In this document: positions 33,627 to 41,013 of the stretch, in pieces
Layout of the letters: each line of letters starts with the position of its first letter
How positions within the stretch are numbered: position 1 is the first letter of the stretch
Assembly: GCF_000025885.1 (NCBI RefSeq)
Contig: NC_014011.1
Location: 62,001 to 126,000, forward strand
DNA length: 64,000 nucleotides
From: Aminobacterium colombiense DSM 12261
GTDB taxonomy: Bacteria; Synergistota; Synergistia; Synergistales; Aminobacteriaceae
Reading direction: 5' to 3'
Translations under genes and position numbers: made by a program
Notes under the pieces: generated by a model
What the model was told of the DNA's origin: nothing
Seen by the model: only the letters and a program-made list of their open reading frames with translations
Database searches by the model: none

Positions 33627-34562
33627 ATGACTGAAAAAAAACTTGTAGTTGCATCATCTCCCCATTTTCGGGCCCATGCTACTGTGCAGACAATAATGGG
33701 CGATGTTCTTATTGCCCTTGCTCCAGCATTGGCAGCGGCATTGTATTTTTTTGGATTTAAGGCTTTTACGGTTATAGCTGTTTGTGTTCTTGCCAGTGTT
33801 ATTTCAGAAGCTGCATGGCAAAAACTAATGGGGCATCCCCAAACAATCAAGGATTTAAGCGCCGTGGTAACAGGGCTTCTTCTAGCCTTTAACCTCCCTC
33901 CCACAGTTCCTCTCTGGCTTGCCGCTTTCGGGAGCATATTTGCCATTATTGTGGTGAAGCACTTTTTTGGGGGGATCGGACAAAATATAGTTAACCCCGC
34001 CCTTGCTGCCCGTGCGATGCTTTTAGCCTCGTGGCCGGTGGCGATGACGACCTGGGCCGTCGATGGGATGACAACGGCAACACCCCTCGCTTTGTTGAAA
34101 GAGGGGGCTGTTGCAATCCTTCCTACCTTTAGCGATGTTTTTATAGGCCATGTGGGGGGATGTTTAGGAGAGACCTCGGCATTGGCCCTTTTGCTTGGCG
34201 GCGCCTATCTTCTCTGGCGCAAGGTGATCAGTTGGCACATACCTGTTATATATATTTCCACTGTCTTTGTTCTTACAGCACTATTGGGACGGGAGGGCTG
34301 GATGACGGGGAATCCTCTTTATGAGATCTTTCTTGGAGGGTTGATGGTAGGAGCCTTTTTTATGGCAACCGATTACACCACCTCTCCAATGACAAAAAAA
34401 GGGCAAGTCATATTTGCTTCGGGTTGCGGTATTCTAACAACCCTAATCCGGTTATACGGGGGATACGCAGAAGGCGTTTCATATTCGATTCTCATAATGA
34501 ACCTTTTTGTTCCCCTCATTGACAAGGTAACCGTTCCACGGATTTTTGGAGAGGTGAGATAA
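33627..34562 (+). CDS. rnfD: Rnf complex subunit D
   Basis: Membrane subunit of 311 residues with about nine or ten helices. The covalent FMN attachment site, a D..T.ATPL motif, is visible at about 146-154 (DGMTTATPL), the threonine that ApbE modifies. FGGIGQNIVNPALAARA is the riboflavin/FMN-binding loop typical of RnfD/NqrB. It is separated by two bases from rnfG. Confidence 0.95.
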   Translation: MTEKKLVVASSPHFRAHATVQTIMGDVLIALAPALAAALYFFGFKAFTVIAVCVLASVISEAAWQKLMGHPQTIKDLSAVVTGLLLAFNLPPTVPLWLAAFGSIFAIIVVKHFFGGIGQNIVNPALAARAMLLASWPVAMTTWAVDGMTTATPLALLKEGAVAILPTFSDVFIGHVGGCLGETSALALLLGGAYLLWRKVISWHIPVIYISTVFVLTALLGREGWMTGNPLYEIFLGGLMVGAFFMATDYTTSPMTKKGQVIFASGCGILTTLIRLYGGYAEGVSYSILIMNLFVPLIDKVTVPRIFGEVR

Positions 34563-34564
34563 AA

Positions 34565-35134
34565 GTGAAGAACATATGCAAACTAGGAGTTATTCTATTT
34601 ATAATAACAGCTTCCGCAGGGTTTCTTCTTGGAGGAATCCATGGAGTTACGGAAGAGCCCATTGCCCGCCTTCTTGAAAAGGAAAAACTTGACGCCATGA
34701 GATCCACTCTCCCTACGGCGGAAGAATTTAAGCGAATCAGCCCGATCATTTCTGCTCAAAGCATAATTCACGAAGTGAACGCTGGCTACAGCAATGGGAA
34801 AATCGTAGGCTACAACATAAAGATCTCTCCCAAAGGATATGGGGGAGTGATTGACATGATGGTGGGCGTTTCCATAGATGGCACCCTTCGAGGGATTCAG
34901 ATTCTCTCTCATGCTGAAACTCCGGGATTAGGTGCGGAAGCGGGAAAACCAGCCTTCTCAAACCAGTTCGTGGATCGACAGGGGGAGGGGATAGCTTTGG
35001 TGAAGGGAAAACCTTCTAAAGACAATGAAATACAGGCGCTGACAGGAGCTACTATTACATCAAAGGCTGTGACTGATGGTGTAAATGAGGCATTGGCCTT
35101 TTTCCGATCCAGTCTAAAGGGGGAAGGGGCATAA
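34565..35134 (+). CDS. rnfG: Rnf complex subunit G
   Basis: 189-residue subunit with one N-terminal membrane helix and an extracytoplasmic FMN-binding domain. The flavinylation motif TGAT (about 160-163, in ALTGATITSKAV) carries the threonine esterified to FMN by ApbE. SHAETPGLGAEAG is the family signature. GTG start. Its last base is shared with the rnfE start. Confidence 0.94.
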   Translation: MKNICKLGVILFIITASAGFLLGGIHGVTEEPIARLLEKEKLDAMRSTLPTAEEFKRISPIISAQSIIHEVNAGYSNGKIVGYNIKISPKGYGGVIDMMVGVSIDGTLRGIQILSHAETPGLGAEAGKPAFSNQFVDRQGEGIALVKGKPSKDNEIQALTGATITSKAVTDGVNEALAFFRSSLKGEGA

Positions 35135-35766
35135 TGGGAATGGTTTTAGAGAGGCTCAAAAACGGAATAATAAAGAACAATCCCATCTTTGTGCAAGTTA
35201 TTGGAATGTGCCCAACCCTTGCTGTAACAACGAGTGCAGAAAATGGCCTTGCAATGGGTCTTGCAGCTACGGTCGTTCTCATGGGGTCCAATATGGCTAT
35301 CTCAGCTTTGAAGCGATTTATCCCTGACGAAGTGAGAATTCCGGCATTCATTATTATTATTGCTACCTTTGTGACCCTCATTCAATTTTTTATGCAAGCA
35401 TTCCTTCCAGGGCTGAATAAAGCTTTAGGGATATTTATTCCACTTATAGTGGTTAACTGCATTATTTTGGGCCGGGCAGAAGCCCATGCATCAAAAAATA
35501 GTGTAGTGTCCTCTCTTTTTGATGCCATTGGCATGGGCCTTGGCTTTACATTAGCCTTGGTTGTTCTCGGTTCCATCCGCGAACTTTTAGGTTCTGGATC
35601 TCTATTTGGGGCCCAGCTCCTTCCAGCAGGGTACAGCCCAGCCCTTATTATGATTCTTGCGCCAGGTGGTTTTTTAACCCTCGGGATACTTATGGCCCTT
35701 ATAAACTACATAAACACGAGAAGAAAAAAAGAGAACAAGAGAATAAGCCATTTCGCTGATGCGTAA
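35134..35766 (+). CDS. rnfE: Rnf complex subunit E
   Basis: Six-helix membrane subunit, 210 residues, paralogous to RnfA. FVQVIGMCPTLAVTTSAENGLAMG and VVNCIILGRAEAHASKN carry the conserved cysteines that bind the intramembrane iron-sulfur centre shared with RnfA. Its start overlaps rnfG (TAATG). Confidence 0.94.
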   Translation: MGMVLERLKNGIIKNNPIFVQVIGMCPTLAVTTSAENGLAMGLAATVVLMGSNMAISALKRFIPDEVRIPAFIIIIATFVTLIQFFMQAFLPGLNKALGIFIPLIVVNCIILGRAEAHASKNSVVSSLFDAIGMGLGFTLALVVLGSIRELLGSGSLFGAQLLPAGYSPALIMILAPGGFLTLGILMALINYINTRRKKENKRISHFADA

Positions 35767-35792
35767 AGTTTAGTTGTAAAGGGGAAATTCAG

Positions 35793-36371
35793 ATGAGCTT
35801 CTTTGCCATATTTATTGATGCTTTTTTAGTTCATAATATTGTTCTTTCAAGGTTTTTAGGAATTTGTGCCTTCCTTGGCGTTTCTAACAGCGTGGCAACA
35901 GCCGTGGGAATGGGGCTCGCTGTTGTATTTGTTACGACGTTTTCCTCCCTCATGACATGGATCGTATATAATCTTATCCTTGTACCTTTGGGTATTACCT
36001 ATCTCTATACATTGGCCTTTATTCTCGTTATCGCGGCTCTTGTCCAGTTTGTGGAGATGGTGGTTCGAAAAAAGTGGGAATCTCTTTACTGGGCTCTTGG
36101 CATTTACCTGCCTCTCATCACGACGAATTGCGCTGTATTGGGTGTAGCGGTTATCAATATGAATGAAGGATACACCTTGCTCCAGGCCATAGCCCATTCC
36201 CTTGGCGCCTCCCTCGGTTTTTTGCTTGCTATTGTTTTAATGTCAGGCTTGCGAGAGCGGTTTCAGGACAATACGAATATGCCCAAAGCATTGCGTGGCT
36301 TGCCCATAAGTCTTGTCACTGCGGCTTTAATGTCCATAGCATTTTTAGGCTTTAACGGATTGTTCTCCTAG
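35793..36371 (+). CDS. rnfA: Rnf complex subunit A
   Basis: Six-helix membrane subunit of 192 residues, inverted-topology paralog of RnfE. DAFLVHNIVLSRFLGICAFLG and LPLITTNCAVLGVAV hold the conserved cysteines for the shared intramembrane cluster. Ribosome-binding site AAAGGGG. Confidence 0.94.
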   Translation: MSFFAIFIDAFLVHNIVLSRFLGICAFLGVSNSVATAVGMGLAVVFVTTFSSLMTWIVYNLILVPLGITYLYTLAFILVIAALVQFVEMVVRKKWESLYWALGIYLPLITTNCAVLGVAVINMNEGYTLLQAIAHSLGASLGFLLAIVLMSGLRERFQDNTNMPKALRGLPISLVTAALMSIAFLGFNGLFS

Positions 36372-36385
36372 GAAGGAGGCGCAGA

Positions 36386-37186
36386 ATGATAAATTCTCTT
36401 ATTTACCCCGCGCTAAGTCTTGGGGGATTAGGATTGTTTTTTGGGTTATTGCTGGGGTTTTCAGCCAGAAAGTTTGCGGTACAGGTTGATCCTAGAATTG
36501 CTCGGATCAAAGATGCTCTGCCGGGAGGAAACTGTGGAGGGTGTGGGTATGCGGGTTGTGACGCCTATGCTTCAGCTGTTGTTTCCGGGCAGGCGGCCCC
36601 TAATAAATGTACGGCAGGGGGGGCCGAAACAGCTGAGAAAATTGCAGCCATCCTCGGTGTTGATGCTGGAAGTTTTGTTCAAAAAGTTGCCTTTGTAAAA
36701 TGTGCCGGTTCCAGGGCCAAGGCGAAAGAGATATCTCTTTACGAAGGGGTGCTCGATTGCAGAAAGGCCACTGTAGTGCCGGGAGGCGGGACTAAAGCGT
36801 GTAAAAATGGATGTCTGGGATTTGGAAGCTGTGTTACCGCCTGTGCTTTTGATGCAATATCAGTGGAAGACGGGGTTGCCGTAGTGGACGAAAGCCTTTG
36901 TACCGGTTGCGGAGCCTGTGTAGCGGCCTGTCCCCGTGACGTGATTACTCTTATCCCCGCCGATCAGGCAATGCGGGTGCTGTGTAATTCTACCAAGAAG
37001 GGAGCAGGTGTAAAGAACATCTGCGCAGTGGGATGTATCGGATGCGGACTCTGCGCGAAGCTATGTCCTTCCCAGGCCATCACGATGAAAGATAATTTGC
37101 CTGTCATAAATCCGGACCTTTGCACGGGATGTAAAATCTGTGCCATGAAGTGCCCCGCGCGGGCCATTGTCATTGTTGAAGGATGA
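36386..37186 (+). CDS. rnfB: Rnf complex subunit B (polyferredoxin)
   Basis: 266-residue ferredoxin subunit that accepts electrons from reduced ferredoxin. An N-terminal membrane helix is followed by the Fes domain (GGNCGGCGYAGCDAYA), a middle CKNGCLGFGSC region, and three further ferredoxin motifs: CTGCGACVAACP, CIGCGLCAKLCP and CTGCKICAMKCP. Last gene of the operon, then a strong terminator. Confidence 0.95.
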   Translation: MINSLIYPALSLGGLGLFFGLLLGFSARKFAVQVDPRIARIKDALPGGNCGGCGYAGCDAYASAVVSGQAAPNKCTAGGAETAEKIAAILGVDAGSFVQKVAFVKCAGSRAKAKEISLYEGVLDCRKATVVPGGGTKACKNGCLGFGSCVTACAFDAISVEDGVAVVDESLCTGCGACVAACPRDVITLIPADQAMRVLCNSTKKGAGVKNICAVGCIGCGLCAKLCPSQAITMKDNLPVINPDLCTGCKICAMKCPARAIVIVEG

Positions 37187-37218
37187 AAAAGAAAAACAGC
37201 TGGCAGGCTAAAGTGAGA

Positions 37219-37263
37219 TTAACAAGTTCCGGGGAAGGTTAGAGAATCCCCGGAACTTGTTTT
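37219..37263. terminator. Bidirectional terminator between rnfB and the Gx gene
   Basis: AACAAGTTCCGGGGA and TCCCCGGAACTTGTT form a perfect 15-bp stem with T runs on both sides. The loop contains the stop codon of the converging membrane-protein gene, whose last residues are encoded by one arm. Confidence 0.88.
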
Positions 37264-37748
37264 ATGCGACTGCTGAGAAGTGAAGCCAAAAAACCTGTAC
37301 CGTATCCCGTAATAACGCCTGATACAAGAAGTACGGGCAGGTAGAGGAAGACATAGAGATTTTGAATTATAAGTACGATGACAATAAGCTGTCCAATGTT
37401 GTGGCTTATAGCTCCAGCAATGCTTATATAAGGCAGCGTAACCGATTCTTTAAAGCGCCTATGAAGTTCTATCATAACGAGGCAGCTTAAAAGCCCTCCG
37501 GTAAAGCTGCAGAGGAAAGAAATAGCATTCCCTGTGAAAAAGGCCCCTAGCCCAACGCGAAGGAGCGTCACCATAAGGGCTTCTTTCCATCCGTACAGGT
37601 CCAGGGCCATAAGGGTGATAATATTGGCCAGGCCCAGCTTTATGCCGGGAAAAACCATGGGGATCTGGGCTTCTGCCACATGGATGGTAAGAGCTAGCCC
37701 TACGAGAAGCCCTATGACGATCATGGCCTTTAACTTCGCTCTTAGCAT
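37239..37748 (-). CDS. Gx transporter/HepS-like membrane protein
   Basis: 169-residue membrane protein with about five helices. VFPGIKLGLANIITLMALDLYG and GAISHNIGQLIVIVLIIQN mark the Gx transporter family, S-component-like proteins once annotated as heptaprenyl diphosphate synthase component I. The family commonly neighbours ApbE and NusG-II genes near Rnf or flavin-based systems, suggesting transport of a flavin-, quinone- or isoprenoid-related compound; the substrate is unknown. The stop lies inside a terminator loop. Confidence 0.82.
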   Translation of the reverse strand: MLRAKLKAMIVIGLLVGLALTIHVAEAQIPMVFPGIKLGLANIITLMALDLYGWKEALMVTLLRVGLGAFFTGNAISFLCSFTGGLLSCLVMIELHRRFKESVTLPYISIAGAISHNIGQLIVIVLIIQNLYVFLYLPVLLVSGVITGYGTGFLASLLSSRIKQVPGIL

Positions 37749-37763
37749 AGAGACTCCTTCTTT

Positions 37764-38147
37764 CTAATGAGATAGTGCATCAGGTCCCTCGCCAGCGGGA
37801 CCGATGATGGTTATAGAGAGCTTATAGGGCAGGCAAACTGCCGTTTCCCCAGGCCTTGATAGCCAGCCTGTCTTTACACACTGCTGATGAGGACAGGTAG
37901 CTTCAAGAAAACGAATTCTTCCAGGCTCAATTCTGATGACACTCTGTTCTTCACCCTTGTGGATGACCCAGTCTTCAGAGGCGAGAATATCCTTAAGGGA
38001 GATCTCCCGCAATTTCTCGCCGTTTTGCTCTACAAGTGCCACAGGTTTATTTTTGTTAAGGTGGCTTCTATAGAGCAAATTCCCGGCAGAGCTTAAAACT
38101 AGAAGAAATAGCACGGCGGTCAGAATAATTTTATTTCCCTTTTTCAT
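37764..38147 (-). CDS. NusG domain II-containing membrane-anchored protein
   Basis: 127 residues with one N-terminal helix (about 6-26) and an exported NusG-II beta domain (about 35-115) containing ATCPHQQCVKTGW, CLPYKLSITI. The CPHQxC pair is conserved in the family. It overlaps the end of the apbE gene by 17 bases and precedes the Gx gene, a three-gene set common in Rnf-bearing anaerobes. Biochemical role unknown; redox or flavin handling on the outer face is suggested by context. Confidence 0.85.
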   Translation of the reverse strand: MKKGNKIILTAVLFLLVLSSAGNLLYRSHLNKNKPVALVEQNGEKLREISLKDILASEDWVIHKGEEQSVIRIEPGRIRFLEATCPHQQCVKTGWLSRPGETAVCLPYKLSITIIGPAGEGPDALSH

Positions 38148-39168
38148 AGGTATATTCCTTGTTGGTCAGTTTAAAAAAATCATCCATTCCAGCAGTGCCG
38201 TAAATCTTTTTTTCTTTTGTCACCACAAGGGCTTCCACTCCTTCAATGGAGCTCGCAAGCTTCAATCCCTCTTCTTTTCCCAGAACAAAAAGGGCAGTGG
38301 AAAGAGCATCGCCGTCGATCGATCGATCTGAAAGAATAGTAACGCTTAAAAGGCCCGATTCAGCAGGATATCCTGTGGCTGGATCAAAGATATGGTGATA
38401 ACGTTTTCCATCTTTTTCAAAAAAACGTTCGTAATTACCAGATGTTACCACCGATTTATTTGAAACTCTAAGAACCCCCAGATATTGCCCCCTGGGCTCT
38501 AGCGGGTTCTGAACCCCTACGTTCCAGAGAGTGCTGTCTGGTTTGGTCCCAAGGACGAAAATATTTCCTCCTAAATCGACCAAAGCACTTTTTATACCTT
38601 TTCTTTTTAGAATAGCAACAACTTCATCTGCTGCATACCCCTTGGCGATTCCTCCCAAATCAAGATGTTGACCCGAACGGGGAAGACGAATGCTCATATT
38701 TTTTCTATCTAGTTGAACCTCTTCATAGCCAATAAGCGAAACAGCGTTGGCTATCTCCTCTTCTGAAGGAAGACGTTCTTCTGGTGTTCCTATTCCCCAG
38801 AGATTAACTAACCCCCCAATAGTTGGCTCAAAGGTTCCAGAACTTTTATAGGCATAGTCAATGGCCTTTTCGACAACATAGAACGTATCTTCGTGAACAG
38901 GTACAAATGAAGAGCCAGAGGACACATTAACCTTGTAAATATCTGAGTTAGGATCGTGTGTCGACATATGAACTTCGATATCGTGAATGCGTGACAAGGC
39001 TTTTTCGAGAGCTTGGTTTGCATCTTTGCCCCAAATCTGAAAGTGGAGAATGGTACCTAGAGCGTAGCTTGTTTGTTCCAAAGGATGAGGCCTCTTAACC
39101 GACTTCATGAAAAAGATTGCAAGAAAAAGTATTATGCCAAGAATGACTGCCAAAAAAACTTTTTTCAA
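38131..39168 (-). CDS. apbE: FAD:protein FMN transferase
   Basis: Transfers FMN from FAD to threonine in RnfD and RnfG. About 345 residues: one N-terminal helix anchors it (LKKVFLAVILGIILFLAIFF), then the ApbE fold with MSTHDPNSDIYKVN, VDLGGNIFVLGTKP, HIFDPATGYPAESG and the metal-binding SIDGDALSTALFVLG. The start is put at a TTG (39168) because AGAGGTG lies seven bases upstream; two in-frame GTG codons at 39177 and 39222 are alternatives. The upstream DNA is a 45-bp tandem duplication of exactly this start region. Confidence 0.88.
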   Translation of the reverse strand: MKKVFLAVILGIILFLAIFFMKSVKRPHPLEQTSYALGTILHFQIWGKDANQALEKALSRIHDIEVHMSTHDPNSDIYKVNVSSGSSFVPVHEDTFYVVEKAIDYAYKSSGTFEPTIGGLVNLWGIGTPEERLPSEEEIANAVSLIGYEEVQLDRKNMSIRLPRSGQHLDLGGIAKGYAADEVVAILKRKGIKSALVDLGGNIFVLGTKPDSTLWNVGVQNPLEPRGQYLGVLRVSNKSVVTSGNYERFFEKDGKRYHHIFDPATGYPAESGLLSVTILSDRSIDGDALSTALFVLGKEEGLKLASSIEGVEALVVTKEKKIYGTAGMDDFFKLTNKEYTYEKGK

Positions 39169-39255
39169 AATCCGCACCTCTATTGTTTCTGAATTCTTGT
39201 GCTCTTTTTTCAAAATCCGCACTTCTATTGTTTCTGAATTCTTGTGCTCTTTATT
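39160..39255. repeat. 45-bp tandem duplication at the apbE start
   Basis: Two near-identical copies (one difference in the second half of each) of a unit beginning CAAAATCCGCAC start at 39166 and 39211. The period of 45 keeps the reading frame and duplicates the ribosome-binding site and start codon region of apbE, so the far copy could act as a second initiation site. Confidence 0.85.
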
Positions 39256-39558
39256 GTACGTGGATTGGATGAATATGGCTACTTAATAACAAAAAAACTC
39301 TAAAAGCCCTCTGCCGCTTCTTCTATGAAGCAAGTCTTTTGCAACTTCTTTCCAAAAGAAACGTAACGATCAGAGTGTTGTTACTGTTTTTATTGCAAAT
39401 ATTAATTATTCCATTTTATATATAATTATACATAAACAAATATATTTTTATATTTAAACTTTTTCTATTTACTTTGACTTTGTTATCAAAATAACATATT
39501 CTATATTTAGAAGTTGTTTGCATTCTTTATACAATATATGCATAGGGAGGTATTTGCC
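39256..39558. other. AT-rich region upstream of the AGCS symporter gene
   Basis: No gene is supported. The stretch 39390-39540 is extremely AT-rich, suited to a promoter region. TCTTTTG and CAAAAGA around 39330-39355 form a small inverted repeat. No glycine riboswitch pattern was found despite the alanine/glycine symporter downstream. Confidence 0.45.
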
Positions 39559-40917
39559 GTGGAAGTAATTGACGTTATAAGAAGTGTTAATAATGTTCTG
39601 TGGGGTTACGTTCTTATTTTCCTTCTTTGCGGAACTGGTGTTTATTTTACTTTTCGCCTTAATTTTGTTCAAATACGCAAATTTGGAGTTGTCTGCAAAA
39701 ATGCTTTTGGCGGTATAACCCTTTTCGGAGAAAAAGCCGGAAAAGAGGGAATGTCATCTTTTCAATCTTTGGCTACAGCTATAGCTGCACAAGTTGGAAC
39801 TGGAAACCTTGCCGGAGCTGCTACGGCCATTGCTTCCGGGGGGCCGGGAGCAATATTCTGGATGTGGATCAGCGCCTTCTTTGGTATGAGCACCATTTTC
39901 TCTGAGGCCGTACTTGCTCAAACATATAAAGAGAAAGACATTGACGGTCAGATCGTTGGAGGCCCTGCCTATTATATTAGTCGAGGTTTCGGAAGCAAGG
40001 GATTAGCTGTTTTCTTCGCTATCGCAATTATTATTGCTCTTGGTTTTATAGGAAACATGGTTCAGTCAAACTCTATAAGCGATGCTTTCCAGACAGCATT
40101 TAATCTTCCCGCTCTCTATGTCGGAATTGCTCTTGCAATCTTGGCTGGGCTCATTTTCTTTGGCGGCATCAGCCGCATCGCTTCTTTTACAGAGAAGGCC
40201 GTTCCTATTATGGCTCTTATGTATCTTATTGGCGGTGTTGTTGTCCTCGCAATGAATGTTGATGCTATTCTACCGGCCATAAAGATGATTTTTTACGGAG
40301 CCTTTAATCCGAAAGCCGCTACGGGAGGAATTATCGGCGTAGGTGTAAAAGAAGCGGTTCGTTACGGTGTTGCGCGCGGGCTCTTTTCCAATGAAGCTGG
40401 TATGGGATCCACTCCTCATGCTCACGCTGTTGCTAAAGTAAAACACCCTGCACAACAGGGATTAGTTGCCATTATGGGAGTGTTTATCGATACATTCATC
40501 GTTCTTAACATAACAGCTTTTGTCATTCTTACAACAGGTGTTCTTGACGGTAAGACAACGGGAATAGCTTTAACTCAGGCTGGTTTTACTCAAGCCCTCG
40601 GAGGATTTGGAAATATCTTTGTAGCTATTTGCCTGCTTTTCTTTGCCTTCTCAACTATTATCGGTTGGTACTTTTTCGGAGAAGCGAATATCCGCTACTT
40701 ATTTGGAATCAAGGGATTAACTCCTTATCGAATTCTCGTTATGATTTTCATCGTTATCGGGTCAACTATGAAAGTAGATCTTGTCTGGGAGCTTGCTGAT
40801 ACCTTTAACGGCTTGATGGTTATCCCCAACCTTATTGCCGTCCTTGGTTTGGCTAAAGTTGTATCGAAAGCTCTCGATGACTATGACAACGATGGAATGC
40901 TGAAGAGTAGCAAGTAG
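39559..40917 (+). CDS. Alanine/glycine:cation symporter (AGCS family)
   Basis: Sodium-coupled importer of alanine or glycine, about 452 residues and 10-11 helices. Family blocks are TAIAAQVGTGNLAGAATAIASGGPGA-type opening, FSEAVLAQTYKEKD, GLFSNEAGMGSTPHAHA and the C-terminal GWYFFGEANIRYLFG. The start is a GTG at 39559, eight bases after GGGAGG; an in-frame ATG 45 bases upstream lacks a ribosome-binding site. It stands alone, ended by a bidirectional terminator. Confidence 0.93.
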   Translation: MEVIDVIRSVNNVLWGYVLIFLLCGTGVYFTFRLNFVQIRKFGVVCKNAFGGITLFGEKAGKEGMSSFQSLATAIAAQVGTGNLAGAATAIASGGPGAIFWMWISAFFGMSTIFSEAVLAQTYKEKDIDGQIVGGPAYYISRGFGSKGLAVFFAIAIIIALGFIGNMVQSNSISDAFQTAFNLPALYVGIALAILAGLIFFGGISRIASFTEKAVPIMALMYLIGGVVVLAMNVDAILPAIKMIFYGAFNPKAATGGIIGVGVKEAVRYGVARGLFSNEAGMGSTPHAHAVAKVKHPAQQGLVAIMGVFIDTFIVLNITAFVILTTGVLDGKTTGIALTQAGFTQALGGFGNIFVAICLLFFAFSTIIGWYFFGEANIRYLFGIKGLTPYRILVMIFIVIGSTMKVDLVWELADTFNGLMVIPNLIAVLGLAKVVSKALDDYDNDGMLKSSK

Positions 40918-40971
40918 AACCAATTAGATTCACTTTCCCACAGACATTCTATTTTGGACACTCCACCAAAA

Positions 40972-40999
40972 AACGGGACGGTTTTTAAACCGCCCCGTT
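40972..40999. terminator. Bidirectional terminator
   Basis: AACGGGaCGGTTT pairs with AAACCGcCCCGTT with a two-base loop; A and T tracts flank it. It separates the converging symporter and UPF0182 genes. Confidence 0.8.
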
Positions 41000-41013
41000 C
41001 CTCATTAATTACG

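Noticed and set aside
39222-39558. Glycine riboswitch before the alanine/glycine symporter
   Set aside because: The conserved glycine aptamer cores were not found; the region is simple AT-rich DNA.
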